Of a stretch of 64,000 nt of DNA, positions 43,490 through 55,525 are shown piece by piece. The stretch is taken from the NCBI RefSeq assembly GCF_018446385.1, contig NC_055988.1:65655385-65719384 (forward strand). The letters run 5' to 3'. Below the pieces are notes generated by a model, which was not told the origin of the DNA, made no database searches, and saw only the letters and a list, made by a program, of their open reading frames with translations. The stretch's first letter is position 1. Every line of letters begins with the position of its first letter. Both the position numbers and the translations under genes were made by a program. The DNA is from Zingiber officinale. Lineage: Eukaryota; Streptophyta; Magnoliopsida; Zingiberales; Zingiberaceae.

Positions 43490-43912
43490 TCACTTTGAGT
43501 GTGTTTAGTGGAGACGGATCCTCTGGTCCATAAAGGTTGGACTAATTCATGGTCCAATCTTTGTATTAGTAGGGGTAATGGGCTCCCATCTGTTAACAGA
43601 AGGGGGTCATTGTCTCCCACCAATCTCTTTGTCTTGGTCCAAGAACAAATCAGAACAAGGGGATCAGAGGATTCGATCCCGTGTTTAGTAGGATGTGTGT
43701 GTGATAGGTGGGATAGAATAAATGATATTCTATAAGTTCAATATTATCATATGTACTTCTCCTTTTTTAGGTAAGATAGGAACCATAAAGTAAGTGATAA
43801 TTAATGTAATAAGATATCATAGGCTCTCCCAGAGTATAATAAATTGAGTTGGGATGAGAACTTTTTATATCTCATCTACTTTCCTACCTCACTTACCAAA
43901 CACACCAAAAGA
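43490..43912. mobile_element. MITE candidate
   Basis: The left end (from about 43494) CTTTGAGTGTGTTTAGT and the reverse complement of the right end CTTTTGGTGTGTTTGGT match at 14 of 17 positions. The 0.4-kb interior is non-coding. I could not define a convincing target duplication. It is similar in style to Tourist-type elements. Confidence 0.4.
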
Positions 43913-44523
43913 GTTTTCAAGATGGCCTAATTGACCCAAGGATAATAAATTTATTATACTTTGACATAAATCAATTTTTGACTGATACATCTTCTTAAAA
44001 AAAACTCCTCTCACCTTCTAATTATTTAACAATTAACTATAAACTGACTCTATGATTTATCTCCTTTCACATAACTTAGATATGAGCTGGGAGGGGCGTT
44101 TGGGATGAGCATAATCACTTTTTACTATATTTAAACTCACTCTCAAGGTATATCCGAGATGGTTATCACATAACATGTTTATAAAATAGAACAAGGGTCA
44201 ATTCTCGACGAAGCTAACGGGAAAACTCTCTCATGTTGGCTTACTTCGATTTCCTAATTTACTCCATCCTAATAGTGTGGGGGGAACTGTCAAAATGACA
44301 GATTCACCTTTTGTTGAATTAAAAGAGTTTAAACTCATTCCTTGATATTATTCAATGGTAGAGTGCTCATGCAATATTTATAATTCAATTTGTAGTTACG
44401 GTGTATTACAGGATATTTTATTTTCCTTTAATGAGATGATAAATCTGAGATGTTAGACTATTGGCTTTTAGATTTATCCCGCTTGTAAGAAATTTTTATA
44501 GGATCAAATTCATCATTCCAAAA
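43913..44523. other. Non-coding spacer
   Basis: AT-rich sequence without supported gene, RNA or element ends. Confidence 0.4.
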
Positions 44524-44713
44524 TTAATCAGTTCAAGTTAAAAAAAAAAAACATAATTAAAGAGATTAAACTCGTCGGGAGCTACCAGTTAATCGGTTCA
44601 AGTTAAAAAAAAACATAATTAAAGAGATTAAACTCGTCGGGAGCTACTAGTTAATCGGTTCAAGTTAAAAAAAAAACATAATTAAAGAGATTAAACTCGT
44701 TGGGAGCTACCAG
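44524..44713. repeat. Three-copy tandem repeat, about 62-65 bp unit
   Basis: Units begin TTAATC(A/G)GTTCAAG at 44524, 44589 and 44651, then an A-run of 9 to 11, ACATAATTAAAGAG and CTCGT(C/T)GGGAGCTAC. Units differ mainly in A-run length and single bases. Confidence 0.93.
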
Positions 44714-46176
44714 TGGCCTGGTTAGTCTCTATATATTCCGAATAAATATTTTCTCAATGTCAGCTCAAAATTATCAAAAAAAAAATTCTAAAACAATATT
44801 TTAAAAATTAATTAATCATTTTACATGCAAAATCTATTTATCACGTCTAAAATTTTCAAAACATTTTTTTCTTACTTTAAGCACTAAATTTTTTATCTTC
44901 TCACTTTTAAAATAGGTTGTAAAAAAAAATCTAAAGAGAGCCCCAATTATCAAAATCATTAAAAAAAAACACCCTTTATTTTAAGAAAGTTAAAATAAAA
45001 CTCCCAACATTTTCATTTCAAGAATATCCTTCATTATTGTAACAACTCTAGTGTGTAACAGTCATACTATATTAAAAAAAACAATTTAGCTTGATAAAAA
45101 TATTATATATAAAATATTTTTTTATAAAAAATTCTTTACAAACTTACTTAAAATTATTGCTATAATTATAACTAATTAATAGCTTTTAATATTTATAATA
45201 GTCGACTGCTACAAAATAATGTTGATCGAATTTAAATAAAATTAAGTTAATAAATATTTTTTTAATATCTCTGTGGCTTGGCACAATTTCCTTTTAATAT
45301 AAAATATTCTATATTTAATATTTTTTAATAGATTGAATTAAAAAATAATTTATTTTAACACGTTATAACTACCCGTGACTATTATACTCCGAGTGCTACA
45401 ACAACTACGTAACGTACTACAAATAAAAGTGGAGTACAAAGTAATTTAGAGAGTAAGAGTTATGCTTCTATGTGTTTTTTTTAGTCCACCTCTATTTTTT
45501 TTCACATGATCTACTATTTATAGGTTTCATGCATACATCTTCTATTTTTAATATCGTAGTTTACACGACTTTATAACAATACGAATATGTTTGGTTTAAA
45601 TTATGATGTATAATTTTAATTATATAATTATTAAGTAATCACATAACTAAAATTATAAGAAATAAAATATAATTTAATATTGTTTGATTAAATTTTAATA
45701 ATGTTATAATCTAATTTGATATTTACTATATTAACGTTGGTTAATAAGTGAAGAGGACAAATTAAGGAAAAACATAGATCCAAATATTAGATATTGAAAA
45801 TGTTGCATACAGTAAGGAACTTATTCCCTCAAAACGGTAAGACCCCAATCGATAATTGAGAAATGTGTGGAGTTTCAACGATAATTGAGTAATCAAATTT
45901 CAATTTAATTCATCACGCAAGAGGTAACAAAATTTATGATAGTGGGCATGCTTGGGAATTAAATTCGTAGCGTTGAACTAGAGGAAAATGACAACAAGAG
46001 ACAAGATTAGAAAGTAACAAACTAAGGTTATGCAAATGGTACTCCATATAGCTCGAACAAGATCCAGATTGATGTGGCTCAACCAAGAACAGCAGCTGAA
46101 GCTTTCTTGTCCTTCCATAGAAAAATATCAGCAGCTACAAATGATTCGCCAATGTAGAGAGTATGATCAGTCAAAT
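44714..46176. other. AT-rich spacer
   Basis: Long AT-rich stretch. No open frame longer than shadow size and no recognised element. Confidence 0.45.
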
Positions 46177-46401
46177 TTAAGGGTAAATATTCGGTTAATT
46201 CGGTTAATTTGATATTAATTTTGTATAAATTTTTTTTATTATTATTTTAAATAAATTTAGTTAATTCGGTGTTAATTAAAATAACTAATTCGGTTAATTC
46301 AGTTTTAGTAAAATTTTGATTTGATTCGGTTAGTCAACACTAAATCGGTTTTCGGTTAATTTGATTAATTTATGGACCGAATTAACCGAATGCTCACCCC
46401 T
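46177..46401. mobile_element. hAT-like MITE with 8-bp target duplication
   Basis: AGTCAAAT occurs at 46169-46176 and 46402-46409. Terminal inverted repeats are AGGGTAAATATTCGGTTAAT on the left and, as reverse complement of the right end, AGGGGTGAGCATTCGGTTAA. The interior is full of CGGTTAATTCGG motifs. 225 bp, no coding capacity. The 8-bp duplication and the AGGGGTGAGCA-type end fit hAT MITEs. Confidence 0.7.
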
Positions 46402-46436
46402 AGTCAAATCAACAAGGCACTTTTGGATAGGAGGAT

Positions 46437-47420
46437 TGTAGCACCCAAAGGATGTCTACATATCTCTACAATGATATAATATTGTCCACTTTGGACTTAG
46501 GCCATCATGACTTTGCTATTGGGCTCTCCCTAAAAGGTCTCATACCAATGAAGATATCATGTATCCTTTTAACCTCATGATCTTTATCAAATCTTTCCAA
46601 TGTGGGACTTTAATTGAACCACAACAATCCTCCCCTCAAACTAATGACCACAATTACTCTCATGGTCTGGGCCTCCCAACGAGCACCTAGTCACACTTAC
46701 CTGCTTTGGGCCTCCCCGCAAGCATCCGCACCCGGTCACCTTGACTTACTCCGGGTCTCCCCACGAGCATTCGATCATCTTGACCTGCTTCGGGCCTCCC
46801 TGCGAGCATCCAATCACCCTGACCTACTCGCCTCCCTGTGAGCATCTAGTCACCCTGACCTGCTCCAGGCCTCCTCGCAATCATCCAGTCATCTTGACCT
46901 GCTCCGGGCCTCCCCGCAAGTATCCAATCACCCTAACTTGCTTCGAGACCTTTCCCACAAGCATCCGGTCTCGGCCTCCCCACAAACATCCACATCCGGT
47001 CACCTTGACCTACTCCGGGCCTCTTCGCGAGCATTCGATCACCTTGACCTGCTTCGGGCCTCCTCGCAAGCATCCGGTCACCCTGACCTGCTTCGGGGCC
47101 TTTCCCACAAGCATCCGGTCATCCTGACCTGTTCCAGATCTCCACATAAGTAGCTTGATCCGATCAATCTTAACCTGCTTCGAGCCTATCCGTGAACATT
47201 CGGTCGCCTTGACATGCTTCGGACCTCCCTGCGAGCATCCGATCACCTTGACCTACTCGCCTCCCTGCAAGTATCCGGTCACCTTGACCTGCTCCAGGCC
47301 TCCCCACAAGCATCTAGTCATCCTGACCTACTTCGGGCCCACCCTTAATTTCGTTCAAGGTCACCCCACATAGCATCTGGTCCGGACCATGACTCTGATA
47401 CCATTTGTAGCGCCTAAAGG
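46437..47420 (-). mobile_element. TRIM-like short LTR retroelement carrying a minisatellite
   Basis: The left LTR (46437-46626, 190 bp) begins TGTAGCACCC and ends CACAACA. It is followed by the complement of a purine tract (TTTGAGGGGAGGAT). At 47392-47403 ACTCTGATACCA is the complement of a TGGTATCAGAGT primer-binding site, and TGTAGCGCC at 47406 starts the other LTR, which diverges after about 20 bp and seems truncated. Element orientation is minus. There are no protein domains. The internal region is almost wholly a 39-bp tandem repeat. Confidence 0.65.
46680..47345. repeat. 39-bp minisatellite, about 16 degenerate copies
   Basis: Consensus like CGGTCACCTTGACCTGCTTC followed by GGGCCTCCCCGCAAGCATC. 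Units are mostly 36-41 bp, and several 39-bp units in phase keep all three frames open, which explains the Pro/Thr/Cys-rich reading frames on both strands. It is GC-rich and not a gene. Confidence 0.88.
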
Positions 47421-48199
47421 AAATGTTCCATATCTCAAATGGAGATTGATCTCGTAATAAATAAACAAATAAAAACAGATTCATCCACATATGTATGTAT
47501 TCAATCAATGGAAAACCCAACGAAAACCATACATGTCAGAGATCAGGCAGTTGGATCTTAAAGATCACGGTAGCTAAGACCACACTTGATTTTGATCTAA
47601 AGAGATCCAACTATAGGATCAATTCCAAACCAGCAAAAAAAAATGAAAGGAAAATGAAAGACACAAAGAATAAAAAAATCAAAGATCATGTGCTTTCCGC
47701 TGCCCAAGATCTAGTATACGGGCTTCTCCCTACTGAAGAGGCAGAAGACCTTGGACTCGGCGACCTCCGCCGCTGCCACCACCTTGGATTTCTCATCTCG
47801 GATGACGAGGAATCGTCAGCGCATGGAACTTCTCCTTTATTTGATTGAGATAAGAGTTGTTCTCTAACAGCCGCCGATGGCGCCATCCTTCGTCGTTCGC
47901 TCCTTCCTTTCCTTGGATGACCGTTCGCCATCCGCTCCTTCCTCGCCCTAGACGCTTCTTCCCTTGACACTACTCCCGTGAGAAAATAAGCGGAGGATAC
48001 TTTCGGAAATATTTTTCTATTAACCCTCGAATCGTCAAAAACCACCTATTTCGACAGTAATCTCATTCCAAGTTTTGATGATGTTTGCTGAAGCGGGAGG
48101 AGTCATTGATTACCTGGGAATCATTTATTATCTAAACTAAACAAGGTTAAATAAAATAACCTTAATTCGATAACCAAAGTTATCAATTATTACCCCCAA
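47421..48199. other. Unassigned sequence, possibly transposon-derived
   Basis: A GC-richer patch at 47695-47980 gives open frames on both strands (about 118 codons each) without any family I recognise. AT-rich sequence follows. It may be part of the TRIM-like element or a captured fragment. No gene is called. Confidence 0.3.
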
Positions 48200-48320
48200 A
48201 CCAAACATGCCCTGAGAGTTATTAGAGAGTAATGGGGGATAATGAGTTAATAGAGGTTACATTTTATAACATTAACATGTGAATAATATAGGCATCCACT
48301 AAAATATAATATTCATAACA
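48200..48320 (-). repeat. 3' LTR fragment of a third Copia family (Copia-C)
   Basis: On the minus strand, CCAAGGGGAG (complement of 48321-48330) is a purine tract directly followed by TGTTATGAAT, the expected start of an LTR. Only about 0.1 kb can be followed before the sequence becomes uninterpretable. Confidence 0.4.
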
Positions 48321-48446
48321 CTCCCCTTGGATGTTCATCTTTGAAATATAACACTACCTTGTTAACAACTTTACCAAAAAAAATCCAATGGGAACAATTA
48401 GTTAAGGAAAAAAGAGTACAGTGTGTGACTTCCCCACTTGAGCATG

Positions 48447-49312
48447 TCATTTGACATCTTTCAATCGTCACATTCCAGTCTTATGAATCATCTTTTCAAA
48501 TGTTGAAGTCGATTGTGATTTTATGAACAAGTCCATCAAATTATCACTCGAATGAATTTGTTAACACTAATTTTGCGATTTTTTTGAAGAAGATGAGTGA
48601 AAAAGAATTTTTGATAAAATGTGCTTTGTTCTATCGCCTTTGATGTATCTTTCCTTCAATTGAGTAATACATGCAATATTATCTTCAAACAACATAATAA
48701 GTACTTTGTTTAGCGGCAGACCACCTGTTCCTTGAATATGATGGATAACAAATCTTAACCAGACATGCTCTTAACTTGTTTCATGAATCACCAATAATTC
48801 AGCATGATTAGAAGAAGTAGGAGCTATAGTTTGTTTCATAGAATGTCAAGACATAACTGTACCACCACATGTGAATACATACCCCATTGTGATAGAACAT
48901 TATGAGGATTGGATAAAAATCTAGCATCTGCATAACCTATAAGATCAAACTTATATGCTTTAGAGTAATAAAGACTCATATCTGTCATACCTTGACAGTA
49001 GCAAAAAATATGTTTAACATCATTCTGATGTCTCTGTGTTGGTGAAAAACTATATTTTGTAAGTAAAATCATGGGACATGATATATCAGGACATGTATGA
49101 CTTGCAAGATACATTAATGCTCTAATAGCACTAAGATATGGCACTTCCAAATCTAATAATTTTTCATTACTTTCACAGGGTCAAAAAAAAAGATCTTTAT
49201 GCACATCAAGTAAGTAATCTTACCAACATAGTTGCGCTCAACGGATGTGTTTTATCCATATAAAATCTTTTAAGTACTTTGGTTATATAAGCTGACTGAT
49301 ATATAAAAAGAG
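48447..49312 (-). pseudogene. Copia-C RT/RNase H fragment, broken
   Basis: Reading the minus strand: the RT end YITKVLKRFYMDKTHPLS (about 49290-49240), then VPYLSAIRALMYLASHTCPDI (about 49144-49080), KYSFSPTQRHQNDVKHIFCY and DLIGYADARFLSNPH (about 48945-48900), then RNase H traces (EDNIACITQLKEGYIKGDRTKHI near 48690-48610) to RLKDVK-stop at 48447. Several stops and frameshifts. It belongs to a Copia lineage distinct from A and B. Its 5' side is cut by the insertion of Copia-A copy 3 at 49313. Confidence 0.8.
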
Positions 49313-50227
49313 TGTTAGTTAGAGCCCTAGAGCCAATCATTTGATGATTGTATAGACTCATGTATATCATATTGTTGTATATTAATAAAGGCATTTGTTT
49401 GGTTATTATACTTATTTATATTAGTGCCAAATAGACTAAGTATAATAGTGTCCTTGAGTAGAAGGTTCATACCTATATCAATCGATTAGTTGAATCAATA
49501 GTGAGATGATATAGGGAACACTACTCTAAATCATTCCTAGTCGAGTATTAGCATTCAGGGACAATGTTAATACAATAAGACTAGCATGTAGGTCAGCTCG
49601 ATGACTTGATCTCACAAGTCATGGATATAGAGATATCAAGTTGACACATGAGTATGCATTAGAGAATGTATACTGAATGACCTGCCATGAGAAAGTATCA
49701 TGGATCGTTATATGAGTGTCATATACTTTCTCATGTGGCTATTAGTATGACTATTAGTCCTTAAACCTGAAGTCACCATGGATCCCTACATAAGGAGTTA
49801 TGTACTTTAGTTTCGTCAAACGTCACCCGTAACTGGATGGACTATAAAGACGATTACTGGGTATGTAACAAATTATGCGGAGGGATATGAGTGATGTAGA
49901 TGGAATCTATCCCTCCCATATGACGGGAGCGACATCGGTATTCTTGATAGAGTGAGACCACTAAGTGCATGGCCATGCCCAAATGAGTCAACATTAGATG
50001 TTGAGCTCATTTGATCGAGTGAGTCTACTTAGAGTTCAAGATTTAGATTAATTAGAGGATGACACGGTCTATGCCTCACATTGATCAATCTAGATGTCTA
50101 GGATAGAAGGACAATGTCACATATTGTGAGGAGTCACAATTAGTAGTCACAAGGTGATGTCGGATCTCGACATTCTTGTAACTTGGGTAGTAATGATGTA
50201 TTGCTAGATACCGCTCATTACTTATGC
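49313..50227 (+). repeat. Copia-A copy 3 5' LTR, first part
   Basis: Starts TGTTAGTTAGAG and corresponds to 62307-63221 of the 3' LTR. It breaks off after CATTACTTATG, where a Copia-B LTR lacking its first 21 bp begins. Confidence 0.92.
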
Positions 50228-52854
50228 CTAGCTTTTGGTATAAACATTTATCTAGAAATAAGAATCACATTGGTCAAATGTCTATATTTGTGATAAATGT
50301 AGTTGTTCAATTAATTTATATTGTAGATAACATGGTGTGTGGTGTCACACACAGAGGATCATGTTATCAGTACCTTATAAATTATAAACAGTAGCTCACG
50401 ACCAAAATGGAAAGGAACAAACCATTAGAAGGTCGTAGTGTAATTAGGTATCAGTTTATCTTGACTGTATAATTACACTAGTACACTTAGAGTGTATTGA
50501 GTAGGACCATTTGAGGCCGTTTCTTTTATACTGATTTTATAAAGAAACAAAGACCTCGGTTATTATGGAAGTGTGTGCTCTTAATCCTAATATAATAACA
50601 AGCACATATATTTGATATTTATTTCTTTAATTTATCAATGGGTGAGATTTAGTTCGATGAATCAATAAGCCCGATAAGTTGGGAAATGGTATCACTTATA
50701 GTGTGTGTTGTTGATTATAGAAGGAAACTGTGTCCTAGAGATACTAGGTTGATAATGTCCTCAAGAGGAGCTCATAAGGATTGTCATGTTAAACCCTGCA
50801 GGTGGACCTAGTCCGACATGATGATAAGGTTGAGTGGTACTACTCTTGGACTAAGATATTAATTAAGTGAGTTGTCAGTAACTTACTTAATTAGTGGACA
50901 TTTGTTATCTTAAACACAGGGAGACTAACACACTCATAATAAGAAGGAGCCCAAAATGTAATTTGGGATTGGTGCGGTAGTTCAATAATAGTTCTCTAGT
51001 GGAATGAATTATTATTGATAAAATTAAGTGTGTGTTCGGGCGAACACGGATGCTTAATTTTATCGGAGACCAAACCAATTCCTCCTCTCGGTCCCTATCG
51101 TAGCCTCTAGTATATAGAGATTTATACCCACCACCCACCTTCTTACCCATCCAATGGAGTCGGCCAAGCTAGCTTGGAACCCAAGCTAGGCCGGCCATGA
51201 CCAAGTGGATGAGCCATGAAGGTGGCGGCCAAAGCTTGGGTCCCAAGCTTAGGTGGCCGCCACTAGAATATTAAAAGGATTTTATTAAAATTATTTCTTA
51301 TGTGGATATCATGTTTTTAAAGAGAGTTAAAAAATTAAAAATTCCCTTTTATAACTTTCTACAAAAGATTAAGAGAAGAGATTAATCTCTTTCCTTATTT
51401 GTAGTTTAAAAGGATGGTTTTAATTTTTGGTAAAAACTTTCCTTATTTGTAAATCATCTACATGATTAAAAGAGAGTTTAAAATTTGAAATCTTTCCTTA
51501 TTTGTTGATTAAAGGAGGATTTTAAATTTTAAGAAAACTTTCCTTTTTAAACATGTTCATGATTTAAAAGAGAGTTTAAAAATTAAATATTCTCTTTTAT
51601 AAGTTTCTACAAAAGATTAAGAAAAGATTTGATATCTTTCCTTATTTGTAGATTGAAAGAGATTTTAATTTTTAGATAACTTTCTTTTTATCCACATGTT
51701 TAAAAGAAAGATTTTAATTTATTAAATTTCCTTTTTATAAACCAATCATGAAGGGATAAAATTATTGGAGAAATTTTTATAAATTTCCGGAAACAAATTA
51801 GGAAGTTTTAATTCTTGTTTAATTAAAACTCTCCTTGATTTGAGGAAATAAGTGGCCGGCCATGTTTTAGTGAGAAGAAAAATTATTTTAATTAAAATAA
51901 AATTTTCCTTTTCATGGCAAAAGAATTAAGGAAGTTTTTATTAAAATTTCCTTATTTGCCAAGACCAAGGATTATAAAAGAGGAGGCAAGGGTGAACAAC
52001 CTCTATTATTTTCTCCCTCTTTTCTTCCTTGGTGTGGCCGGCCTCCTTCCTTTCTCTTCTCTCCATCTTGTGGCCGGACCTCTCTTCCTCCTTGAAGATC
52101 AAGTGGTGGCCGGATTTTAGCTTGGAGAAGAAGGAGAGAAAGCTTACATCCCTTGGAGCTTGATTGATGGAAAAAGATCTTCATCTCTTGGAAGCATAGT
52201 GCTTGGCCGAAACTTGAAGAAAGGAGAAGAAGGTGCTTTGGTGGTTTCTCATCTCGGAAGATCGTTGCCCACACAACGTCCGAGGTTAGAAGAGGAATAC
52301 GGTAGAAGATCAAAAGGTTTTTCTATAAGGTATAACTAGTAATTTTTCTTTCCGCATCATACTAGTTATTTATGGAAATAATACCAAATACAAGAGGCTT
52401 ACGATTCTAGTATTTTGAATATGTTTTTCGAAGTTGTGTTCTTTTATTTTTCTTTTCCTTGTGATTTGATTGTTCCTTTTGGTTGACCAAAAGTTATTTT
52501 AGGAAATTAAATATTAGCTTTCCATAAAAGGTTTTGTCTAGTCGGTGGTGGTTGTTCCCATATCCAAGAAGGCCATGTGCCTCGCCACGTCAGTACTGGG
52601 AACCAATTATGGAAATTAATATTTAATGGAATTAATAACTTAGGTGATTTGGATCAAACGTGTTAAGTTCCGCAGGAGATCCAAGTCTAAACCTTAAAGA
52701 ACAAATAGATTAAGTTTTGGATCAAACGTGTTAAGTTCCGCAGGCGATCCAAAATTTAATTTAAAAGAACACATGGTAGCTAGGAAAAGGTTCAGACCTT
52801 TGTACAAAATTTTTGTACAGTGGAACCTCTAGGTTTTCCGAGTAGCAACCAACA
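50228..52854 (+). repeat. Copia-B LTR, copy 1 of tandem pair (5' end missing 21 bp)
   Basis: Begins at CCTAGCTTTTGG, lacking TGTTAGAGTGTATACTAAAAG, and ends CAACCAACA. TATA box TATAAAAG at 51973-51980. Near-identical to 52858-55525, but with many single-base losses in homopolymers at 51030-51310 and a 15-20 bp gap near 51985. No protein-coding gene; frames such as the one at 51914 are shadows. Confidence 0.9.
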
Positions 52855-52857
52855 ATA

Positions 52858-55525
52858 TGTTAGAGTGTATACTAAAAGCCTAGCTTTTGGTATAAACATT
52901 TATCTAGAAATAAGAATCACATTGGTCAAATGTCTACATTTGTGATAAATGTAGTTGTTCAATTAATTTATATTGTAGATAACATGGTGTGTGGTGTCAC
53001 ACACAGAGGATCATGTTATCAGTACCTTATAAATTATAAACAGTAGCTCACGACCAAAATGGAAAGGAACAAACCATTAGAAGGTCGTAGTGTAATTAGG
53101 TATTAGTTTATCTTGACTGTATAATTACACTAGTACACTTAGAGTGTATTGAGTAGGACCATTTGAGGTCGTTTCTTTTATACTGATTTTATAAAGAAAC
53201 AAAGACCTCGGTTATTATGGAAGTGTGTGCTCTTAATCCTAATATAATAACAAGCACATATATTTGATATTTATTTCTTTAATTTATCAATGGGTGAGAT
53301 TTAGTTCGATGAATCAATAAGCCCGATAAGTTGGGAAATGGTATCACTTATAGTGTGTGTTGTTGATTATAGAAGAAAACTGTGTCCTAGAGATACTAGG
53401 TTGATAATGTCCTCAAGAGGAGCTCATAAGGATTGTCATGTTAAACCCTGCAGGTGGACCTAGTCCGACATGATGATAAGGTTGAGTGGTACTACTCTTG
53501 GACTAAGATATTAATTAAGTGAGTTGTCAGTAACTTACTTAATTAGTGGACATTTGTTATCTTAAATACAGGGAGACTAACACACTCATAATAAGAAGGA
53601 GCCTAAAATGTAATTTGAGATTGGTGCGGTAGTTCAATAATAGTTCTCTAGTGGAATGAATTATTATTGATAAAATTAAGTTGTGTGTTCGGGGCGAAGA
53701 CGGGATGCTTAATTTTATCGGGAGACCAAAACCAATTCCTCCTCTCGGTCCCTATCGTAGCCTCTAGTATATAGAGATTTATACCCACCGCATACCCACC
53801 TTCTTACCCATCCAATGGGGCCGGCCAAGTTAGCTTGGAACCCAAGCTAGGGCCGGCCAAGACCAAGTGGATGAGCCATGAAGGTGGCCGGCCAAAGCTT
53901 GGGTCCCAAGCTTAGGTGGTCGGCCACTAGAATATTAAAAAGGATTTTTATTAAAATTATTTCTTATGTGGATATCATGTTTTTAAAAGAGAGTTAAAAA
54001 AAATTAAAAATTTCCTTTTATAACTTTCTACAAAAGATTAAGAGAAGAGATTAATCTCTTTCCTTATTTGTAGTTTAAAAGGATGGTTTTAATTTTGGTA
54101 AAACTTTCCTTATTTGTAAATCATCTACATGATTAAAGAGAGTTTAAAATTTGAAATCTTTCCTTATTTGTTGATTAAAGGAGGATTTTAAATTTTAAGA
54201 AAACTTTCCTTTTTAAACATGTTCATGATTTAAAGAGAGTAAAATTAAATATTCTCTTCTATAAGTTTCTATAAAAGATTAAGAAAAGATTTGATATCTT
54301 TCCTTATTTGTAGATTGAAAGAGATTTTAATTTTAGATAACTTTCTTTTATCCACATGTTTAAAAGAAAGATTTTAATTTATTAAATTTCCTTTTTATAA
54401 ACCAATCATGAAGGGATAAAATTATTGGAGAAATTTTTATAAATTTCCGGAAACAAATTAGGAAGTTTTAATTCTTGTTTAATTAAAACTCTCCTTGATT
54501 TGAGGAAATAAGTGGCCGGCCATGTTTTAGTGAGAAGAAAAATTATTTTAATTAAAATAAAATTTTCCTTTTCATGGCAAAAGAATTAAGGAAGTTTTTA
54601 TTAAAATTTCCTTATTTGCCAAGACCAAGGATTATAAAAGAGGAGGTAGAGGAGCCTTCATGGGTGAACAACCTCTATTATTTTCTCCCTCTTTTCTTCC
54701 TTGGTGTGGCCGGCCTCCTTCCTTTCTCTTCTCTCCATCTTGTGGCCGGACCTCTCTTCCTCCTTGAAGATCAAGTGGTGGCCGGATTTTAGCTTGGAGA
54801 AGAAGGAGAGAAAGCTTACATCCCTTGGAGCTTGATTGATGGAAAAAGATCTTCATCTCTTGGAAGCATAGTGCTTGGCCGAAACTTGAAGAAAGGAGAA
54901 GAAGGTGCTTTGGTGGTTTCTCATCTCAGAAGATCGTTGCCCACACAACGTCCGAGGTTAGAAGAGGAATACGGTAGAAGATCAAGAGGTCTTTCTAAAA
55001 GGTATAACTAGTAATTTTCTTTCCGCATCATACTAGTTATTTATGGAAATAATACCAAATACAAGAGGCTTACGATTCTAGTATTTCGAATATGTTTTTC
55101 GAAGTTGTGTTCTTTTATTTTTCTTTTCCTTGTGATTTGATTGTTCCTTTTGGTTGACCTAAAGTTATTTTAGGAAATTAAATATTAGCTTTCCATAAAA
55201 GGTTTTGTCTAGTCGGTGGTGGTTGCTCCCATATCCAAGAAGGCCATGTGCCTCGCCACATCAGTACTGGGAACCAATTATGGAAATTAATATTTAATGG
55301 AATTAATAACTTAGGTGATTTGGATCAAACGTGTTAAGTTCCGCAGGAGATCCAAGTCTAAACCTTAAAGAACAAATAGATTAAGTTTTGGATCAAACGT
55401 GTTAAGTTCCGCAGGCGATCCAAAATTTAATTTAAAAGAACACATGGTAGCTAGGAAAAGGTTCAGACCTTTGTACAAAATTTATGTACAGTGGAACCTC
55501 TAGGTTTTCCGAGTAGCAACCAACA
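52858..55525 (+). repeat. Copia-B LTR, copy 2 of tandem pair
   Basis: Complete LTR, TGTTAGAGTG...CAACCAACA, 2668 bp, separated from copy 1 by only ATA. TATA box TATAAAAG at 54633-54640. GGCCGGCC motifs near 53820-53930 and 54513. No internal retrotransposon region is present between or beside the two LTRs. Confidence 0.9.

Noticed and set aside
44524..44713. CRISPR-like direct repeats
   Set aside because: Head-to-tail tandem units without unique spacers in a eukaryotic genome.
46614..47373. Several open frames on both strands
   Set aside because: Created by the 39-bp minisatellite, whose unit length is a multiple of three.
47686..48045. 119-codon minus-strand frame rich in Arg/Ser
   Set aside because: A comparable frame exists on the opposite strand; compositionally GC-driven and no family recognised.
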